Assembly (NCBI GenBank): GCA_021325525.1
Contig: JAJPHB010000024.1
Coordinates: 1-64,000 of the forward strand
DNA from: Alphaproteobacteria bacterium
GTDB lineage: Bacteria; Pseudomonadota; Alphaproteobacteria; ATCC43930; CGMCC-115725
DNA: 64,000 nt
Direction of reading: 5' to 3'
The notes below the pieces were generated by a model. It searched no databases and was not told where the DNA came from. It saw nothing but the letters and a program-made list of their open reading frames with translations. Below, one piece after another: positions 35,307-44,328 of the stretch (its first letter is position 1; each line of letters opens with the position of its first letter). The position numbers were made by a program, and so were the translations under genes.

Positions 35307-35894
35307 TCACCCGATCGGCCGGCGTGCCTTCAAGGCGGCGCTGAGGGTGCCTTCGTCGAGATAGTCGAGCTCGCCGCCGACCGGGACGCCATGGGCAAGG
35401 CGCGTCACGGCGACGCCAGTCGGAGCGAGGCGGTCCATGAGGTAGTGCGCCGTCGTCTGGCCCTCGACGGTGGCGTTCAAGGCGATGATGACCTCGCGCC
35501 CGCCCGCCGCGACGCGGCGCAGCAGCCCCTCGATATTGAGCTCCTCGGGGCCGATGCCGTCGAGCGCCGAGAGCGTGCCGCCGAGCACGTGATAGCGCCC
35601 GCGGAAGGCGCCCGTCCGTTCGATCGCCCAGAGATCGGCGACGTCCTCGACGACGCAGATGAGGCCGTCCTCGCGCCGCGGATCGGCGCAGATGGCGCAG
35701 GGATCGGCGGTGTCGAGATTGCCGCAGAGGCGGCAGGGGCGAATGCGCTCGGCCGCCGCGCCGAGCGCCGCCGCCAGCGGCTGCAGGAGGCTCTCGCGCC
35801 GCTTCAGAAGAAAGAGCGCGGCACGCCGCCCCGACCGCGGCCCCAGGCCCGGCAGCTTCGCCAAGAGCTGGATGAGGCGGTCGATCTCGGTCAT
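35307..35894 (-). CDS. recR: Recombination mediator protein RecR
   Basis: 195-residue RecR, which works with RecO/RecF to load RecA at gaps. N-terminal HhH region [20 protein letters not shown], a four-cysteine zinc finger ([16 protein letters not shown]), and a Toprim domain ([35 protein letters not shown]). Length and motifs are standard. It follows ybaB in the dnaX-ybaB-recR order, separated by a heptad-repeat element. Confidence 0.97.
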   Translation of the reverse strand: MTEIDRLIQLLAKLPGLGPRSGRRAALFLLKRRESLLQPLAAALGAAAERIRPCRLCGNLDTADPCAICADPRREDGLICVVEDVADLWAIERTGAFRGRYHVLGGTLSALDGIGPEELNIEGLLRRVAAGGREVIIALNATVEGQTTAHYLMDRLAPTGVAVTRLAHGVPVGGELDYLDEGTLSAALKARRPIG

Positions 35895-35901
35895 GACCAG
35901 A

Positions 35902-36000
35902 AGACAGAGGACAGGCGACAGACGACAGAAAGAGCCGCGAGATCCTCGATGAATCGCGATCTTCTCATCTGTCCACTGTCTTCTGTCGGCTGTCCTCCGT
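35902..36000. repeat. Heptad inverted-repeat element between ybaB and recR
   Basis: Left arm (35902-35929): 7-bp-period copies of nnGACAG. Right arm (35969-36000): 7-bp-period copies of CTGTCnn. The arms are inverted relative to each other around a 39-base interior. The element starts 7 bases from the recR start codon, and its right end touches the ybaB stop codon, so it exactly fills the intergenic gap. Same architecture as the elements at 50062-50476 and 54787-54853. As RNA it would fold into a long imperfect hairpin inside the operon transcript. Confidence 0.7.
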
Positions 36001-36323
36001 CAGAACGGCAGCTTCAGCCCGCCCGGCAGCTTCAGCCCGCCGGTCAGCTTCGCCATCTCCTCCTGGAGATGCGTTTCGAGCCGCCCCTTGGCGTCGTTGA
36101 AGGCGGCGACGATGAGGTCCTCCAGCACCTCGACCTCGTTGGGGTCGACGAGCGATTTGTCGATGGCGATCTTCTTCAGCTCGCCCTTGCCGCCGATCGT
36201 CACCTTGACGAGGCCGCCGCCGGCGGCGCCGCTCATCTCGACTTGCTCGAGCTGCGCCTGCATCTCGGCCATCTTGGCCTGCATCTGCTGCGCCTGCTTC
36301 ATCATCTGGCCGAGATTTTTCAT
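36000..36323 (-). CDS. ybaB: YbaB/EbfC nucleoid-associated protein
   Basis: 107-residue DNA-binding protein: [20 protein letters not shown], then [20 protein letters not shown]-like core ([18 protein letters not shown]) and [10 protein letters not shown]. The C-terminal LPGGLKLPF repeat is usual. Its ATG overlaps the dnaX stop by 4 bases, giving the classic dnaX-ybaB pair. Confidence 0.96.
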   Translation of the reverse strand: MKNLGQMMKQAQQMQAKMAEMQAQLEQVEMSGAAGGGLVKVTIGGKGELKKIAIDKSLVDPNEVEVLEDLIVAAFNDAKGRLETHLQEEMAKLTGGLKLPGGLKLPF

Positions 36324-38083
36324 GACCCTTCGTCCTCTCCTTCGCTGATCCCCTCGGCCGCCCCCTCGCTGCCCTCCGGGACCGACAGCTCGCGCACGGC
36401 CTCGATGCGGGCGCCGGGGAAGGCGTCGAGCACGGCGCGCACGGTCGGATGCTCCTCGGCGGCATCGCGCAGCGCGCGGCCGCGCGCTTCGGCCTGCTCC
36501 TTGAGGCTGGGCTCGCCCTCTGCCGTCGAAACGCTGACGACCCAGCGCGTCTGCGTCCACTCGCCGAGGAGCTGGCCCAAGCGATTCGGCAAATCCCGCG
36601 GCGCCGCCTCGGCAAGGCGCAGCTCGATCCGGCCCGGCTCGAAATGGACGAGGTGGCAATGCGCCCAGAGATGCGAGCGCAGCAGCGCCTCGCGGTGCTG
36701 GGCGAAGAGCTCGACCACTTCCCGGAAGCTTTGCGGCAGCGCCGGCGTCCCCTCGGCAGGAGCGGGCGCGGCGACGGCGACCGGCGCGGAGGCCGTGGCC
36801 GGCTGCGCTGCCCGCGCCAAGCGCGGTCCCGCCGGTGCCGTTCCGTCGAGCATCGCCGGGCGCGGCGACGGGGCCGGAGCGACGGCGGCCGGCGGCGACG
36901 CCATGCCGGCCGGCACCGGCCGCCCGCTCTCCATCGCCTTGACGAGCTCGGCCGGCGGCGGCAGGTCGGCGACATAGGCGAGGCGCACCAGCACCATCTC
37001 GGCCGCCTGCAGCGGCGAGGGCGCGATCTGCGCTTCGCCGAGGCCCTTCAGCAGCATCTGCCAGCACCGCGCCAGCACAGGCATGCCGAGCTTCTGCGCC
37101 AGCGGCAGGGCGCGGGCGCGGTCGCTCTCGATCATCGGATCGCCCTCGCCGGCGCTGGGCGCGAGTTTGAGGCGCGTCAGGAAATGAGAGAGCTCCAGCA
37201 GATCCTGGAGCACCATCACGGGATCGGCGCCGCCTTCATACAGCTTCGCCATGACGGCGAGCGCGCGCGCCGCATCGCCGCCCAGCACGGCTTCGAGGAG
37301 ATCGAAGAGGAGGCCGCGATCGGCGATGCCGAGCATGTCGCGCACCGTCGCCTCGGTGATCGTGCCCGCGCCCAGCGCGATCGCCTGGTCGAGCAGGGAG
37401 AGGCCGTCGCGCACCGAGCCGTCGGCGGCGCGCGCGATGAGGGCAATGGCGGCGGCCTCGGCGGCGATGCCTTCGGCGGCGGCGATGCGGTCGTAATGGC
37501 GCGTCAGCTCCTCGATGCCGACGCGGCGCAGCGAGAAGCGCTGACAGCGCGACAGCACTGTCACCGGCACCTTGGTGATCTCGGTCGTGGCGAAGATGAA
37601 TTTGACGTCGGGCGGCGGCTCCTCCAGCGTCTTCAAAAGCGCGTTGAACGCCGCCTTCGACAGCATATGCACTTCGTCGATGATGTAGACCTTGAAGCGC
37701 GCCGAAACCGGTTTGTAGCGGATGCCGTCGGTGAGGTCGCGGATGTTGTCGACGCCGGTGCGCGAAGCGGCGTCCATCTCGATGACGTCGACATGCCGGT
37801 CCTCGGTGATGGCGCGGCAATGCTCGCAGGTGCCGCAAGGCGCGATGGTGGGGCCGCCCGTGCCGTCCGGGCCGATGCAGTTCAAGGCGCGCGCCATGAT
37901 GCGCGCCGTCGTCGTCTTGCCGACGCCGCGCACGCCCGTCAGGATGAAGGAATGCGCGATCCGCCCCGTGGCGATGGCGTTCGAGAGCGTCCGCACCATC
38001 GCCTCCTGCCCGATCAGCTCCGCGAAAGTCGAGGGCCGGTATTTGCGGGCGAGGACGCGGTAGGCGGTCGCGGGCTCTGGCAT
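36320..38083 (-). CDS. dnaX: DNA polymerase III subunits gamma and tau
   Basis: 587-residue clamp-loader ATPase. It starts [20 protein letters not shown]; Walker A is [12 protein letters not shown]; a zinc module follows (CEHCRAI with the preceding Cys pair); Walker B/DEAD-like [20 protein letters not shown]; sensor 1 [13 protein letters not shown] motif LSRCQRF. The C-terminal third carries the Pro/Ala-rich linker and a tau-like domain. I see no obvious slippery A-run for programmed frameshifting. Start ATG 38083, just downstream of the SRP RNA gene. Confidence 0.96.
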   Translation of the reverse strand: MPEPATAYRVLARKYRPSTFAELIGQEAMVRTLSNAIATGRIAHSFILTGVRGVGKTTTARIMARALNCIGPDGTGGPTIAPCGTCEHCRAITEDRHVDVIEMDAASRTGVDNIRDLTDGIRYKPVSARFKVYIIDEVHMLSKAAFNALLKTLEEPPPDVKFIFATTEITKVPVTVLSRCQRFSLRRVGIEELTRHYDRIAAAEGIAAEAAAIALIARAADGSVRDGLSLLDQAIALGAGTITEATVRDMLGIADRGLLFDLLEAVLGGDAARALAVMAKLYEGGADPVMVLQDLLELSHFLTRLKLAPSAGEGDPMIESDRARALPLAQKLGMPVLARCWQMLLKGLGEAQIAPSPLQAAEMVLVRLAYVADLPPPAELVKAMESGRPVPAGMASPPAAVAPAPSPRPAMLDGTAPAGPRLARAAQPATASAPVAVAAPAPAEGTPALPQSFREVVELFAQHREALLRSHLWAHCHLVHFEPGRIELRLAEAAPRDLPNRLGQLLGEWTQTRWVVSVSTAEGEPSLKEQAEARGRALRDAAEEHPTVRAVLDAFPGARIEAVRELSVPEGSEGAAEGISEGEDEGS

Positions 38084-38104
38084 GCTCCGAGGGCGGCAGG
38101 AGGT

Positions 38105-38201
38105 GGGAGGCTGGACGGACGACCCAGGCCGAAACTCGTTACGGCTGCTTCCTTCCGGACCTGACCGGGTTGGCGAGGGACCTGCCCGCCGCCAGCCTCC
38201 C
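38105..38201 (-). ncRNA. ffs: Signal recognition particle RNA, small bacterial (4.5S) type
   Basis: The minus strand reads GGGAGGCTGG at the 5' end and CCAGCCTCCC at the 3' end, which pair perfectly and close a 97-nt hairpin. The conserved apical part, with CAGGTCCGGAAGGAAGCAG followed by CCGTAACGAG, is the SRP RNA domain IV that binds Ffh and FtsY. Location immediately upstream of dnaX is the common arrangement. Confidence 0.95.
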
Positions 38202-38293
38202 GATGCCACTATATCAGGTCTGCCCCGCGCCGAGGCAAGGAGGAAGGGGGCAAGGACGGAGTAACGGGGCAAGACGCAATCGGAAATTTGAGG

Positions 38294-38370
38294 CGTCTTT
38301 GCGAGCCGAAGGCGAAGCAATCCAGAACCGTGCGGCGGCGGGATTGCTTCGCTGACGCTCGCAAACGACG
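38294..38370. repeat. Intergenic inverted repeat (TTGCGAGC...GCAATCC type)
   Basis: Arms 38294-38323 and 38341-38370 read TTTGCGAGCCGAAGGCGAAG-CAATCC and GGATTGCTTCG-CTGACGCTCGCAAA and pair with few mismatches. This is a common dispersed palindrome in Rhizobiales intergenic DNA. Confidence 0.6.
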
Positions 38371-38829
38371 ACTCCAAAAAAAGTTCGTCCGCAAAATCTG
38401 GCGTCCGACACCCCCCGGCTACGGTCGGAGTCGCCCCCGCAGTCGTTCTCAATCTTTTCTCGAACGATTCCCTCATTTCGGCTTTGGTTTGTAGCAAAGG
38501 CTTGTTCGTGGCACTGTGGCGGCGAGTTCGGTAGGACATTTTCGATTTCCGGTAGCGCCCTATCCAACTCAAGCCAAGAGGTGTTCGTTGGGAAGTAAGA
38601 CGGATCACCATTGGTGAAAGCGATCGCATCTATTACTTCTTCACTACTATGCTGTTGCAGGGTAATAACGAAGGAGTGTTCGATCGGTTTATCGCCTCAA
38701 TAAAGCTGATGCCACGAGAGGTGAGTTCACCAAAACGTCTCGCAACCCCGGAGAGGGTTACGGGAACGGAACATCCTGTCCCCCCTGAGCCGACCTCTGA
38801 TCAGGTAGCCAAACGTCAGATTTTGATCA
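38371..38829. other. Gene-poor stretch with possible coding remnant
   Basis: No intact gene is recognised here. Base composition is clearly lower in GC than the flanks. On the minus strand an open frame from 38697 down to 38214 begins GDKPIEHSFVITLQQHSSEE and continues SWLELDRALPEIENVLP. It has protein-like composition but no start codon (TGA directly upstream) and no recognised family. A plus-strand frame 38649-38858 has no support. Probably decayed foreign DNA. Confidence 0.3.
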
Positions 38830-40059
38830 CTACCGCGCCAGCCACCATGCGCCGATGAGGATGGTCAGCACCGTCACCGGCGCGCCGAGGCGGAAATAGG
38901 TCCAGAAACCGATCTCGACCCGCGCCTGCCGCGCCCGCTCGACGACGATGAGGTTGGCGACCGAGCCGAGGATGGTGAAATTGCCGGCGAGGGTCGAGGC
39001 CATGGCGAGGGCGAGCCAGGCCGTGCGCTGGTCGGCGAGAGGCGCGATGAAGGGCTTCAGCACCAGCACCGCCGGCACGTTGCTGACGAGGTTCGAGAGG
39101 ATGGCGGCGACGAGGCTCAGCACCGGCACGCTGGCAAGGCGGAGGCGCGCCGCGGCGGCGAGGAGGTCGCCCGAGAGCGCCGCCTTCTCGATGCCGGCGA
39201 CGACGATAAAGAGTCCGGCGAAGAGCAGGAGGAGCGACCAATCGACCTCGCGGTAGACGCGTGCCGGCTTGAGGCGGCGCGTCAGGAGCAGCAGCGCGCC
39301 GGCGACGATCGCGACCTTGGCGGGGGGCGCCACCAGGAAGAAGGCGGCGACCATGGCGGCGGTGACCGCGACGGCCTTGCGCGCGAGCGGCCGATTGGCG
39401 CGGACCGGAATCGGCTCGGCAAGGGAGAGCGGCGGGCCGAACATCTCCTTGCGGTAGGTGGCGGCGATGAGGAGGAAAACGATGACGAGGCCGGCGAGCG
39501 AGACCGGCGCCAGCGCCGCGAGGAAGCGGCCATAGGCGATGTGCGAGAAGCTGCCGATCATGATGTTCTGCGGATTGCCGGTGATCGTCGCCGCGCTGCC
39601 GATATTGGAGGCCATGGCGACGGCGAGGAGATAGGGCACCGGATTGCGCCGCAGCGCGCGCAGCAGCTCGAGGACGAGCGGCGTCAGCACGAGGCAGATC
39701 GTGTCGTTGACGAGAAAGGCCGAGAAGAAGCCGGAGACGAGAATCGTCGCCGCCAGCAGCGTGACGGGGCGCCGGGCGCGCCGGGCCACGGCCGCGGCGA
39801 CGAGCGCGAAGAAGCCGGAGAGGCGCAGATTGGCGACGACGATCATCGTGCCGAGCAGCAGGACGATGGTGTCGAGGTCAATCGCGCGATAAGCCTCGTC
39901 GAGGCCGATGACGCCGGTCGCCACCATGAGGCTGGCGCCGATGAGCGCCGCCCCGGCGCGGTCGAGGCGGAACCCCGGCAGCCGGCCGAGGGCGATGACG
40001 AGATAGGTGGCGGCGAAAATGAGGACCGCGGCCGCGCGCTGAAGATCCTCGGCGCTCAC
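38830..40059 (-). CDS. SLC13/ArsB-type anion permease
   Basis: 409-residue inner-membrane transporter with about ten to eleven hydrophobic helices. Family marks: FFSAFLVNDTICLVLTPLVL and ASNIGSAATITGNPQNIMIG in the first half, echoed in the second half by SNLVSNVPAVLVL and TLAGNFTILGSVANLIV. This two-fold repeat with SNxx..G.P/G.V is the SLC13/citM/ArsB architecture. The ion (dicarboxylate, sulfate, arsenite) cannot be decided; no ars genes are nearby. Its start overlaps the end of an MFS remnant. Confidence 0.87.
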   Translation of the reverse strand: MSAEDLQRAAAVLIFAATYLVIALGRLPGFRLDRAGAALIGASLMVATGVIGLDEAYRAIDLDTIVLLLGTMIVVANLRLSGFFALVAAAVARRARRPVTLLAATILVSGFFSAFLVNDTICLVLTPLVLELLRALRRNPVPYLLAVAMASNIGSAATITGNPQNIMIGSFSHIAYGRFLAALAPVSLAGLVIVFLLIAATYRKEMFGPPLSLAEPIPVRANRPLARKAVAVTAAMVAAFFLVAPPAKVAIVAGALLLLTRRLKPARVYREVDWSLLLLFAGLFIVVAGIEKAALSGDLLAAAARLRLASVPVLSLVAAILSNLVSNVPAVLVLKPFIAPLADQRTAWLALAMASTLAGNFTILGSVANLIVVERARQARVEIGFWTYFRLGAPVTVLTILIGAWWLAR

Positions 40060-40325
40060 GGCGCGGCTGCCGCCGCCGCGGACAGGGCAGGGGCGGAAGG
40101 GAGGGGTGGCGTTTCGGCCGTCACGGCTTCGGGCATGGCGATGAGGAAGAGAAGGCTCGCCGCGAGACCTGTCGCCGCGAGCGCGAGGAAGGCGGCATCA
40201 TAACCGACGCCTGCCGTGATCACACCCGCGAGATTCGGGCCGAGGGTGGCGCCGACGCCCTGCAGGGCTTCGCTTGCCGATGCCGCGGCAGCTATGCGAG
40301 TCTCGGGCGCGATGGAGCTTCGCAA
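40056..40325 (-). pseudogene. C-terminal remnant of an MFS transporter
   Basis: The frame encodes only the last part of an MFS permease: LQGVGATLGPNLAGVITAGV, GYDAAFLALAATGLAASLLF and a terminal IAMPEAV, equal to the final one to two helices. About 300 N-terminal residues are missing, and the upstream side is replaced by the nudC start region on the opposite strand. It overlaps the permease start by 4 bases. The frame is still open, which suggests a fairly recent truncation. Confidence 0.65.
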
Positions 40326-41217
40326 TTTCTATGCCTTCGCCGAGATCGATCGGGCCGGGCAGTTTCGGCGCGATGCGGCCTGGATCGAAGCGCGCGTCGC
40401 CGAGCCGGGCGCGCGCTTCGTGCCGGTCTGGCGCAACCACAATCTCGTCGTCGCGGCGGCGCCCGCGCCGCGCGCGGCCTTTCTCGCACGGGACGAGATC
40501 GACGGCGCCGCCGGGCCGATGGTGCTGCTCGGCCTTGCCGCGGGTGCCGCGCTCATCGCCATCGACCTCTCTGCACATGACGAGCCGCTCGCCGCTATCC
40601 GTCCCGCCGCGCCCGTCGAGTTCACCGATCTGCGCCGCGTCGGCACGCTTCTCGACCGGCACGAAGGATCGGTCCTGGCCTATGCCCGCGCCATGATGTG
40701 GTGGCATGCGCGCCATCGTTTCTGCGGCGTCTGCGGCGCCGCCACCGAGAGCATCGATGCAGGGCATGTCCGGCGCTGCACGAACGCCGCCTGCGGCGCC
40801 CAGCATTTCCCACGCACCGACCCCGCCGTCATCATGCTGGTGACGGATGGCGAGCGAGCGCTGCTCGGCCGTCAGCGCGCCTGGCCCAAGGGCCAGCACT
40901 CGACCCTCGCCGGCTTCGTCGAGCCGGGCGAGAGCCTCGAAGCCGCGGTGGCGCGCGAGGTCTTCGAGGAGACGGGCATCCGCGTCGGCGAGGTGCGCTA
41001 TCACTCCTCGCAGCCCTGGCCCTTCCCGTCCTCGATCATGCTGGGATTCACGGCGCAGGCGCTCTCCACCGACATCACCGTCGATCCGAATGAGCTCGAG
41101 GACGCGCGCTGGTTCGAGCGGCGCTGGATCCTCGGCCATGCCGATGACGAGGAATTCCGCCTGCCGCGCCGCGATTCGATCGCCCGCCGCCTCATCGAGG
41201 ATTGGCTCGGCCGCTGA
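40312..41217 (+). CDS. nudC: NADH pyrophosphatase / NAD-decapping hydrolase NudC
   Basis: 301-residue Nudix hydrolase that cleaves NADH to NMNH and AMP and removes NAD caps from RNA. Zinc site with CGVCG and CTNAACG; the Nudix box GFVEPGESLEAAVAREVFEE TGI; and the NudC-specific SQPWPFPSSIMLGF downstream. The start is set at ATG 40312 (MELRNFY); ATG 40294 is possible. It overlaps the MFS remnant on the other strand. Confidence 0.94.
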   Translation: MELRNFYAFAEIDRAGQFRRDAAWIEARVAEPGARFVPVWRNHNLVVAAAPAPRAAFLARDEIDGAAGPMVLLGLAAGAALIAIDLSAHDEPLAAIRPAAPVEFTDLRRVGTLLDRHEGSVLAYARAMMWWHARHRFCGVCGAATESIDAGHVRRCTNAACGAQHFPRTDPAVIMLVTDGERALLGRQRAWPKGQHSTLAGFVEPGESLEAAVAREVFEETGIRVGEVRYHSSQPWPFPSSIMLGFTAQALSTDITVDPNELEDARWFERRWILGHADDEEFRLPRRDSIARRLIEDWLGR

Positions 41218-41261
41218 GGCAGCGCCAGCCGCGCTTGAGATCAGGTCGGCGTTGTCCCGTG

Positions 41262-41461
41262 TCAGAAGGCCGTCGGCAGTCCCGCTGCCTTCAAAACGCC
41301 GTTCGCCGTGTGGCGAATCACGATACCCGTCGGGACGGTGAAGTTCCGATCGGTGATCCGGCTATACCAGATTTCATGACTGCCCTTGCCCGTGCGCGGA
41401 CAAAGTAACATCCCGCGCCGGTCAGCAGCGCTTTCAATTCACGATCGAATGTGGCGGGCAC
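41262..41461 (-). pseudogene. Frameshifted HicA-like toxin gene
   Basis: Reading the minus strand, FDRELKALLTGAGCYFVR is joined after two extra bases to GKGSHEIWYSRITDRNFTVP and TGIVIRHTANGVLKAAGLP, ending TAF-stop at 41262. Together these form a HicA-type mRNA interferase (double-stranded-RNA-binding-like fold with GSH-x-I/W). The catalytic His of GSH is retained but is out of frame with the N-terminus. A GTG at 41461, adjoining the upstream antitoxin stop, would be the start. The frame change lies near 41385-41395. No intact product is expected. Confidence 0.75.
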
Positions 41462-41700
41462 TCAGCTTCGCAGCCGAATCGTTTCGGTTCTCTCCGCCGT
41501 GACATGGATGGGAAGCTCGCGATCTGCCGGCTACGCGCAGTTCAGCTCCAGCAGCTCGGGGATGACGGCCAAAGCGCGCTCGATCAGCGCCGCGAATGTG
41601 GGCGCTTCGGTGACGAGGCCCGGAATGTCGCCGCTATCGCCCACCATTGGCCGGTCTCGGCATCCCAGTGGGCATGAACTGCGAGAGCACGCTTCATCAT
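41462..41700 (-). pseudogene. Broken HicB/DUF1902-like antitoxin gene
   Basis: From ATG 41700 the frame gives MMKRALAVHAHWDAETGQWW. After loss of one base near 41639 it continues DSGDIPGLVTEAPTFAALIE and RALAVIPELLELNCA, then meets an in-frame TAG (41531-41533). Beyond that stop ELPIHVTAERTETIRLRS is still recognisable before the TGA at 41462. This is the DUF1902/HicB antitoxin pattern, directly upstream of the HicA-like gene. One frameshift plus one nonsense codon show decay. Confidence 0.75.
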
Positions 41701-42005
41701 GCACTCCCCGCCGTGGCGATGGCCCCGCGGATCATCGTCCTTGCGGCCGAACACGGTTCAATATGGTCAGTTCCGGTCGAAGCTGAGATCCGACGCCGCT
41801 CCAGCCTTGTCGTTCCAAGATCACGGCGCCAATCTCATCGGAGAGCGCGAAGGGATGGTCGCTACTTTTGCGCGAAATCCCTTGTGAGATCAAGAAATTT
41901 CGGACGATCGTTGTTTTGGATTAGATGCGACGAGTGCCTCATCATCTTCAGGAAAACTAAGTAGAATGGATTAAGAATGCCTGTTCAACCGGGAAGGAAT
42001 CATAG
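41701..42005. other. Intergenic stretch without recognised gene
   Basis: Between the broken HicB-like gene and the ferritin-like gene. Several short open frames show no family resemblance. The last 100 bases are AT-richer than the surroundings and probably hold the promoter of the ferritin-like gene. A GGAAGG sits close to its GTG start. Confidence 0.4.
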
Positions 42006-42590
42006 GTGACGGACGACGCCTCGAAAGATATGCACATCGACGCGGCGTTGCGGCGCGATCTGATCAGATCGGGTCTTGCCGGCCTCGGGCTGGTGATAGG
42101 ATCGCTTCTTTCCGGCTGCACCAGCGCCATCGGCGCGCATGAGGCGGCGTCGGCCGGCAACGACAGGGCCATGCTCGCCAATGCGCATGCGCTCGAAGAC
42201 GAAGCCGTCGCCGCTTACGAGGCGGCGCTCCAATCGGGCCTATTGTCCGCGGAGGAGCGCGACCTCGCCCTCCGCTTCCAGTCCGACCACCGCAAGCACG
42301 CGGCGGCGATCGCCGCGTCGGCAGCGGAAGGCGCGGCGAGCGCGGCCGCCGGCACGCCGGCCGCGCGCCGCGCCGAGGCGGTCTCGCTGACGAGCCGCGA
42401 GGACGCGCTGCGCTTCCTCCTCGACATCGAGAAGGGCCTGGCGCTCGCTTATCTCGGCTGGGTGCCGGCCTATTTCGACCGCGATCTCGCCAAGGGCGCC
42501 GCCGGCATTCTCGGCGTCGAGACGATGCATTGGGCGCTCCTTCGCCGCGCGCTCGGCGAGGAACCGGTTCCGGCGGCGATCCTCGGCTGA
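42006..42590 (+). CDS. Ferritin-like (DUF4439-type) lipoprotein
   Basis: 194 residues from GTG 42006 (ATG 42030 is possible). The N-terminus has a twin-arginine pair (ALRRDLIRSG), a hydrophobic segment and a lipobox LLSGC, so it is probably an envelope lipoprotein. The rest is a four-helix ferritin-like bundle: HALEDEAVAAYEAAL, LRFQSDHRKHAAAI, and the C-terminal EDALRFLLDIEKGLALAYLG with VETMHWALLRRAL. Conserved Glu/His positions could bind a di-metal centre. Stands alone. Confidence 0.75.
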   Translation: MTDDASKDMHIDAALRRDLIRSGLAGLGLVIGSLLSGCTSAIGAHEAASAGNDRAMLANAHALEDEAVAAYEAALQSGLLSAEERDLALRFQSDHRKHAAAIAASAAEGAASAAAGTPAARRAEAVSLTSREDALRFLLDIEKGLALAYLGWVPAYFDRDLAKGAAGILGVETMHWALLRRALGEEPVPAAILG

Positions 42591-42599
42591 GGCGCCGCC

Positions 42600-43472
42600 T
42601 CAATCCATCTCGCCCTGCGTTGCTTCGCGGCGGAAGGGATGGCCCGGATAGACGCCGAGGATGCGGACCTCGCGCGAGAAGAAGCGCAGCTCCTCGAGGG
42701 CGAGGCGCACCGGACGGTCCTCGGGATGGCCCTCGACATCGGCGTAGAATTGCGTCGCCGTGAAGGCGCCGCCCAGCATGTAGCTTTCGAGCTTCGTCAT
42801 GTTGACGCCGTTGGTGGCGAAGCCGCCCAGCGCCTTGTAGAGCGCCGCCGGCACGTTGCGGACGCGGAAGACGAAGCTGGTGACGACGAGCGCGCCGTCG
42901 TCATTGGCCGGCTCGCGCGCCTGCGGCGACATGATGAGAAAGCGCGTCGTGTTGTGCTCGGCGTCCTCGATGTTCTGCCGCAAGGACTGCAGGCCGTAGA
43001 TGCGGCCGGCGAGCTCGGAGCCGATCGCGGCGACGCTCCTGTCGCCGCCCCGCGCCACTTCGGCCGCGGCGCCGGCGGTGTCGCCGGCGACGATCGGCGT
43101 CAGCTTCAGTTCGCGGATGAGGCTGCGGCACTGCGAGAGGGCGTGGACGTGGCTCTTCACGGCTTTGAGATCGCCGATCGCGGCGCCGGGGAGCGCCAGC
43201 AGATGGTGCTCGACGCGAGCGAAATGCTCGCCGATGATATGCAGCCCCGAATCGGGCAGCAGATGGTGAATGTCGGCGACGCGACCCGCTACCGAATTCT
43301 CGACGGGCAGCATGGCCAATGCGGCGCGGCCTTCGCGCACGGCGAGGATCGCCTCCTCGAAATTCCGGCACGGCAAGGTCGTCATCGCCGGGAAGACTTG
43401 CCGGCAGGCGAGATCCGAATAGGCGCCGTGCGCGCCCTGGAAGGCGATCGTCTGCGCGGGATCGGATGTCAT
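42600..43472 (-). CDS. pheA: Prephenate dehydratase
   Basis: 290-residue monofunctional enzyme converting prephenate to phenylpyruvate in phenylalanine synthesis. It starts IAFQGAHGAYSDLACRQVFP; PVENSVAGRVADIHHLL is the catalytic-domain signature; NTTRFLIMSP carries the Thr-Arg-Phe catalytic motif. The C-terminal ACT domain (NGVNMTKLESYMLGG) gives Phe feedback control: the ESRP-like site reads ESYM here. It lies 3' of kdsB on the same strand, a usual alphaproteobacterial order. Confidence 0.95.
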   Translation of the reverse strand: MTSDPAQTIAFQGAHGAYSDLACRQVFPAMTTLPCRNFEEAILAVREGRAALAMLPVENSVAGRVADIHHLLPDSGLHIIGEHFARVEHHLLALPGAAIGDLKAVKSHVHALSQCRSLIRELKLTPIVAGDTAGAAAEVARGGDRSVAAIGSELAGRIYGLQSLRQNIEDAEHNTTRFLIMSPQAREPANDDGALVVTSFVFRVRNVPAALYKALGGFATNGVNMTKLESYMLGGAFTATQFYADVEGHPEDRPVRLALEELRFFSREVRILGVYPGHPFRREATQGEMD

Positions 43473-43539
43473 CGGCTGCGCCGTGCGCCGCGAGAGGTGA
43501 AGGGCCGGGCTCGGTTCACGGGAGAAAAGCGCTGCAAAA

Positions 43540-44304
43540 TCAGGGCGCCAGCATCGCGCGGGCACGTTCGAGATCGGCCGGAGTATCGACACCGAGCGGA
43601 ACGGTGTCAACGAGCACCACCTCGATCCGCATTCCGGCCTCGAGGGCGCGGAGCTGCTCCAGCTTTTCGCGCTGTTCGAGCGGGCCAGGCGGCAGGCTCA
43701 CATAGCGCTCGAGCGCGGCGCGGCGATAGGCGTAGAGGCCGATATGGTGGTAGAGCGGGCCGGGACCGCTCGGCACCGGGGCGCGGCTAAAGTAAAGTGC
43801 GCGCGCGGCGCTGCCCGGCGCCGCTCCCTCGGCGAAGGAGGCGACCGCCTTCACCACTTGCGGTGCTGTCCGCTCCTCCTCGCGCCGAATGATGGCAGCC
43901 AAGGTCGCGATGTCGACGGCGGGGTCGGAGAAGGGCCGCAGCACCGTCTTGAGGATGGCAGGGTCGAGCGTCGGCAGGTCGCCCTGCACATTGAGGATGA
44001 TGTCGTGGCGCCGCTTGGGGTCGATCCGCGTCAGCGCCTCGTGGATGCGGAGCGTGCCGTTCTGATGCGCGGGATCGGTCAGCATGGCTTTGCCGCCTTC
44101 GCCTTCGATGGCGGCGGCGATGACGGGCTCGGCGCAGGCGACGACGACCGGCCCCGCGCCGGCGGCGACGGCTCTGCGCCAGACATGGACAATCATCGGC
44201 GCGCCGTGGATGTCGGCGAGCGGCTTGTTCGGGAGCCGCGTCGAGGCGAGGCGGGCCGGAATGAGGACGATCGGGTTGTGCCGGCTCTCCGTCTGATCCG
44301 CCAT
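43540..44304 (-). CDS. kdsB: 3-deoxy-manno-octulosonate cytidylyltransferase
   Basis: 254-residue CMP-Kdo synthetase for lipopolysaccharide. Visible: [18 protein letters not shown] at the N-terminus, [10 protein letters not shown] (usual VQGDEP), YFSRAPVP and [10 protein letters not shown]. Two conserved spots differ from the textbook sequence: HQNGTLR where HxSGT(D/E)R is expected, and GDLP where GDEP is expected. The fold, length and cycM-kdsB-pheA context still support the name. Confidence 0.9.
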   Translation of the reverse strand: MADQTESRHNPIVLIPARLASTRLPNKPLADIHGAPMIVHVWRRAVAAGAGPVVVACAEPVIAAAIEGEGGKAMLTDPAHQNGTLRIHEALTRIDPKRRHDIILNVQGDLPTLDPAILKTVLRPFSDPAVDIATLAAIIRREEERTAPQVVKAVASFAEGAAPGSAARALYFSRAPVPSGPGPLYHHIGLYAYRRAALERYVSLPPGPLEQREKLEQLRALEAGMRIEVVLVDTVPLGVDTPADLERARAMLAP

Positions 44305-44328
44305 GCGCGCGAGGCTCCGCTCTTCCCC

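Noticed and set aside
38649-38858. 69-codon plus-strand open frame
   Set aside because: No family features, and it overlaps the 3' end of the permease gene on the other strand.
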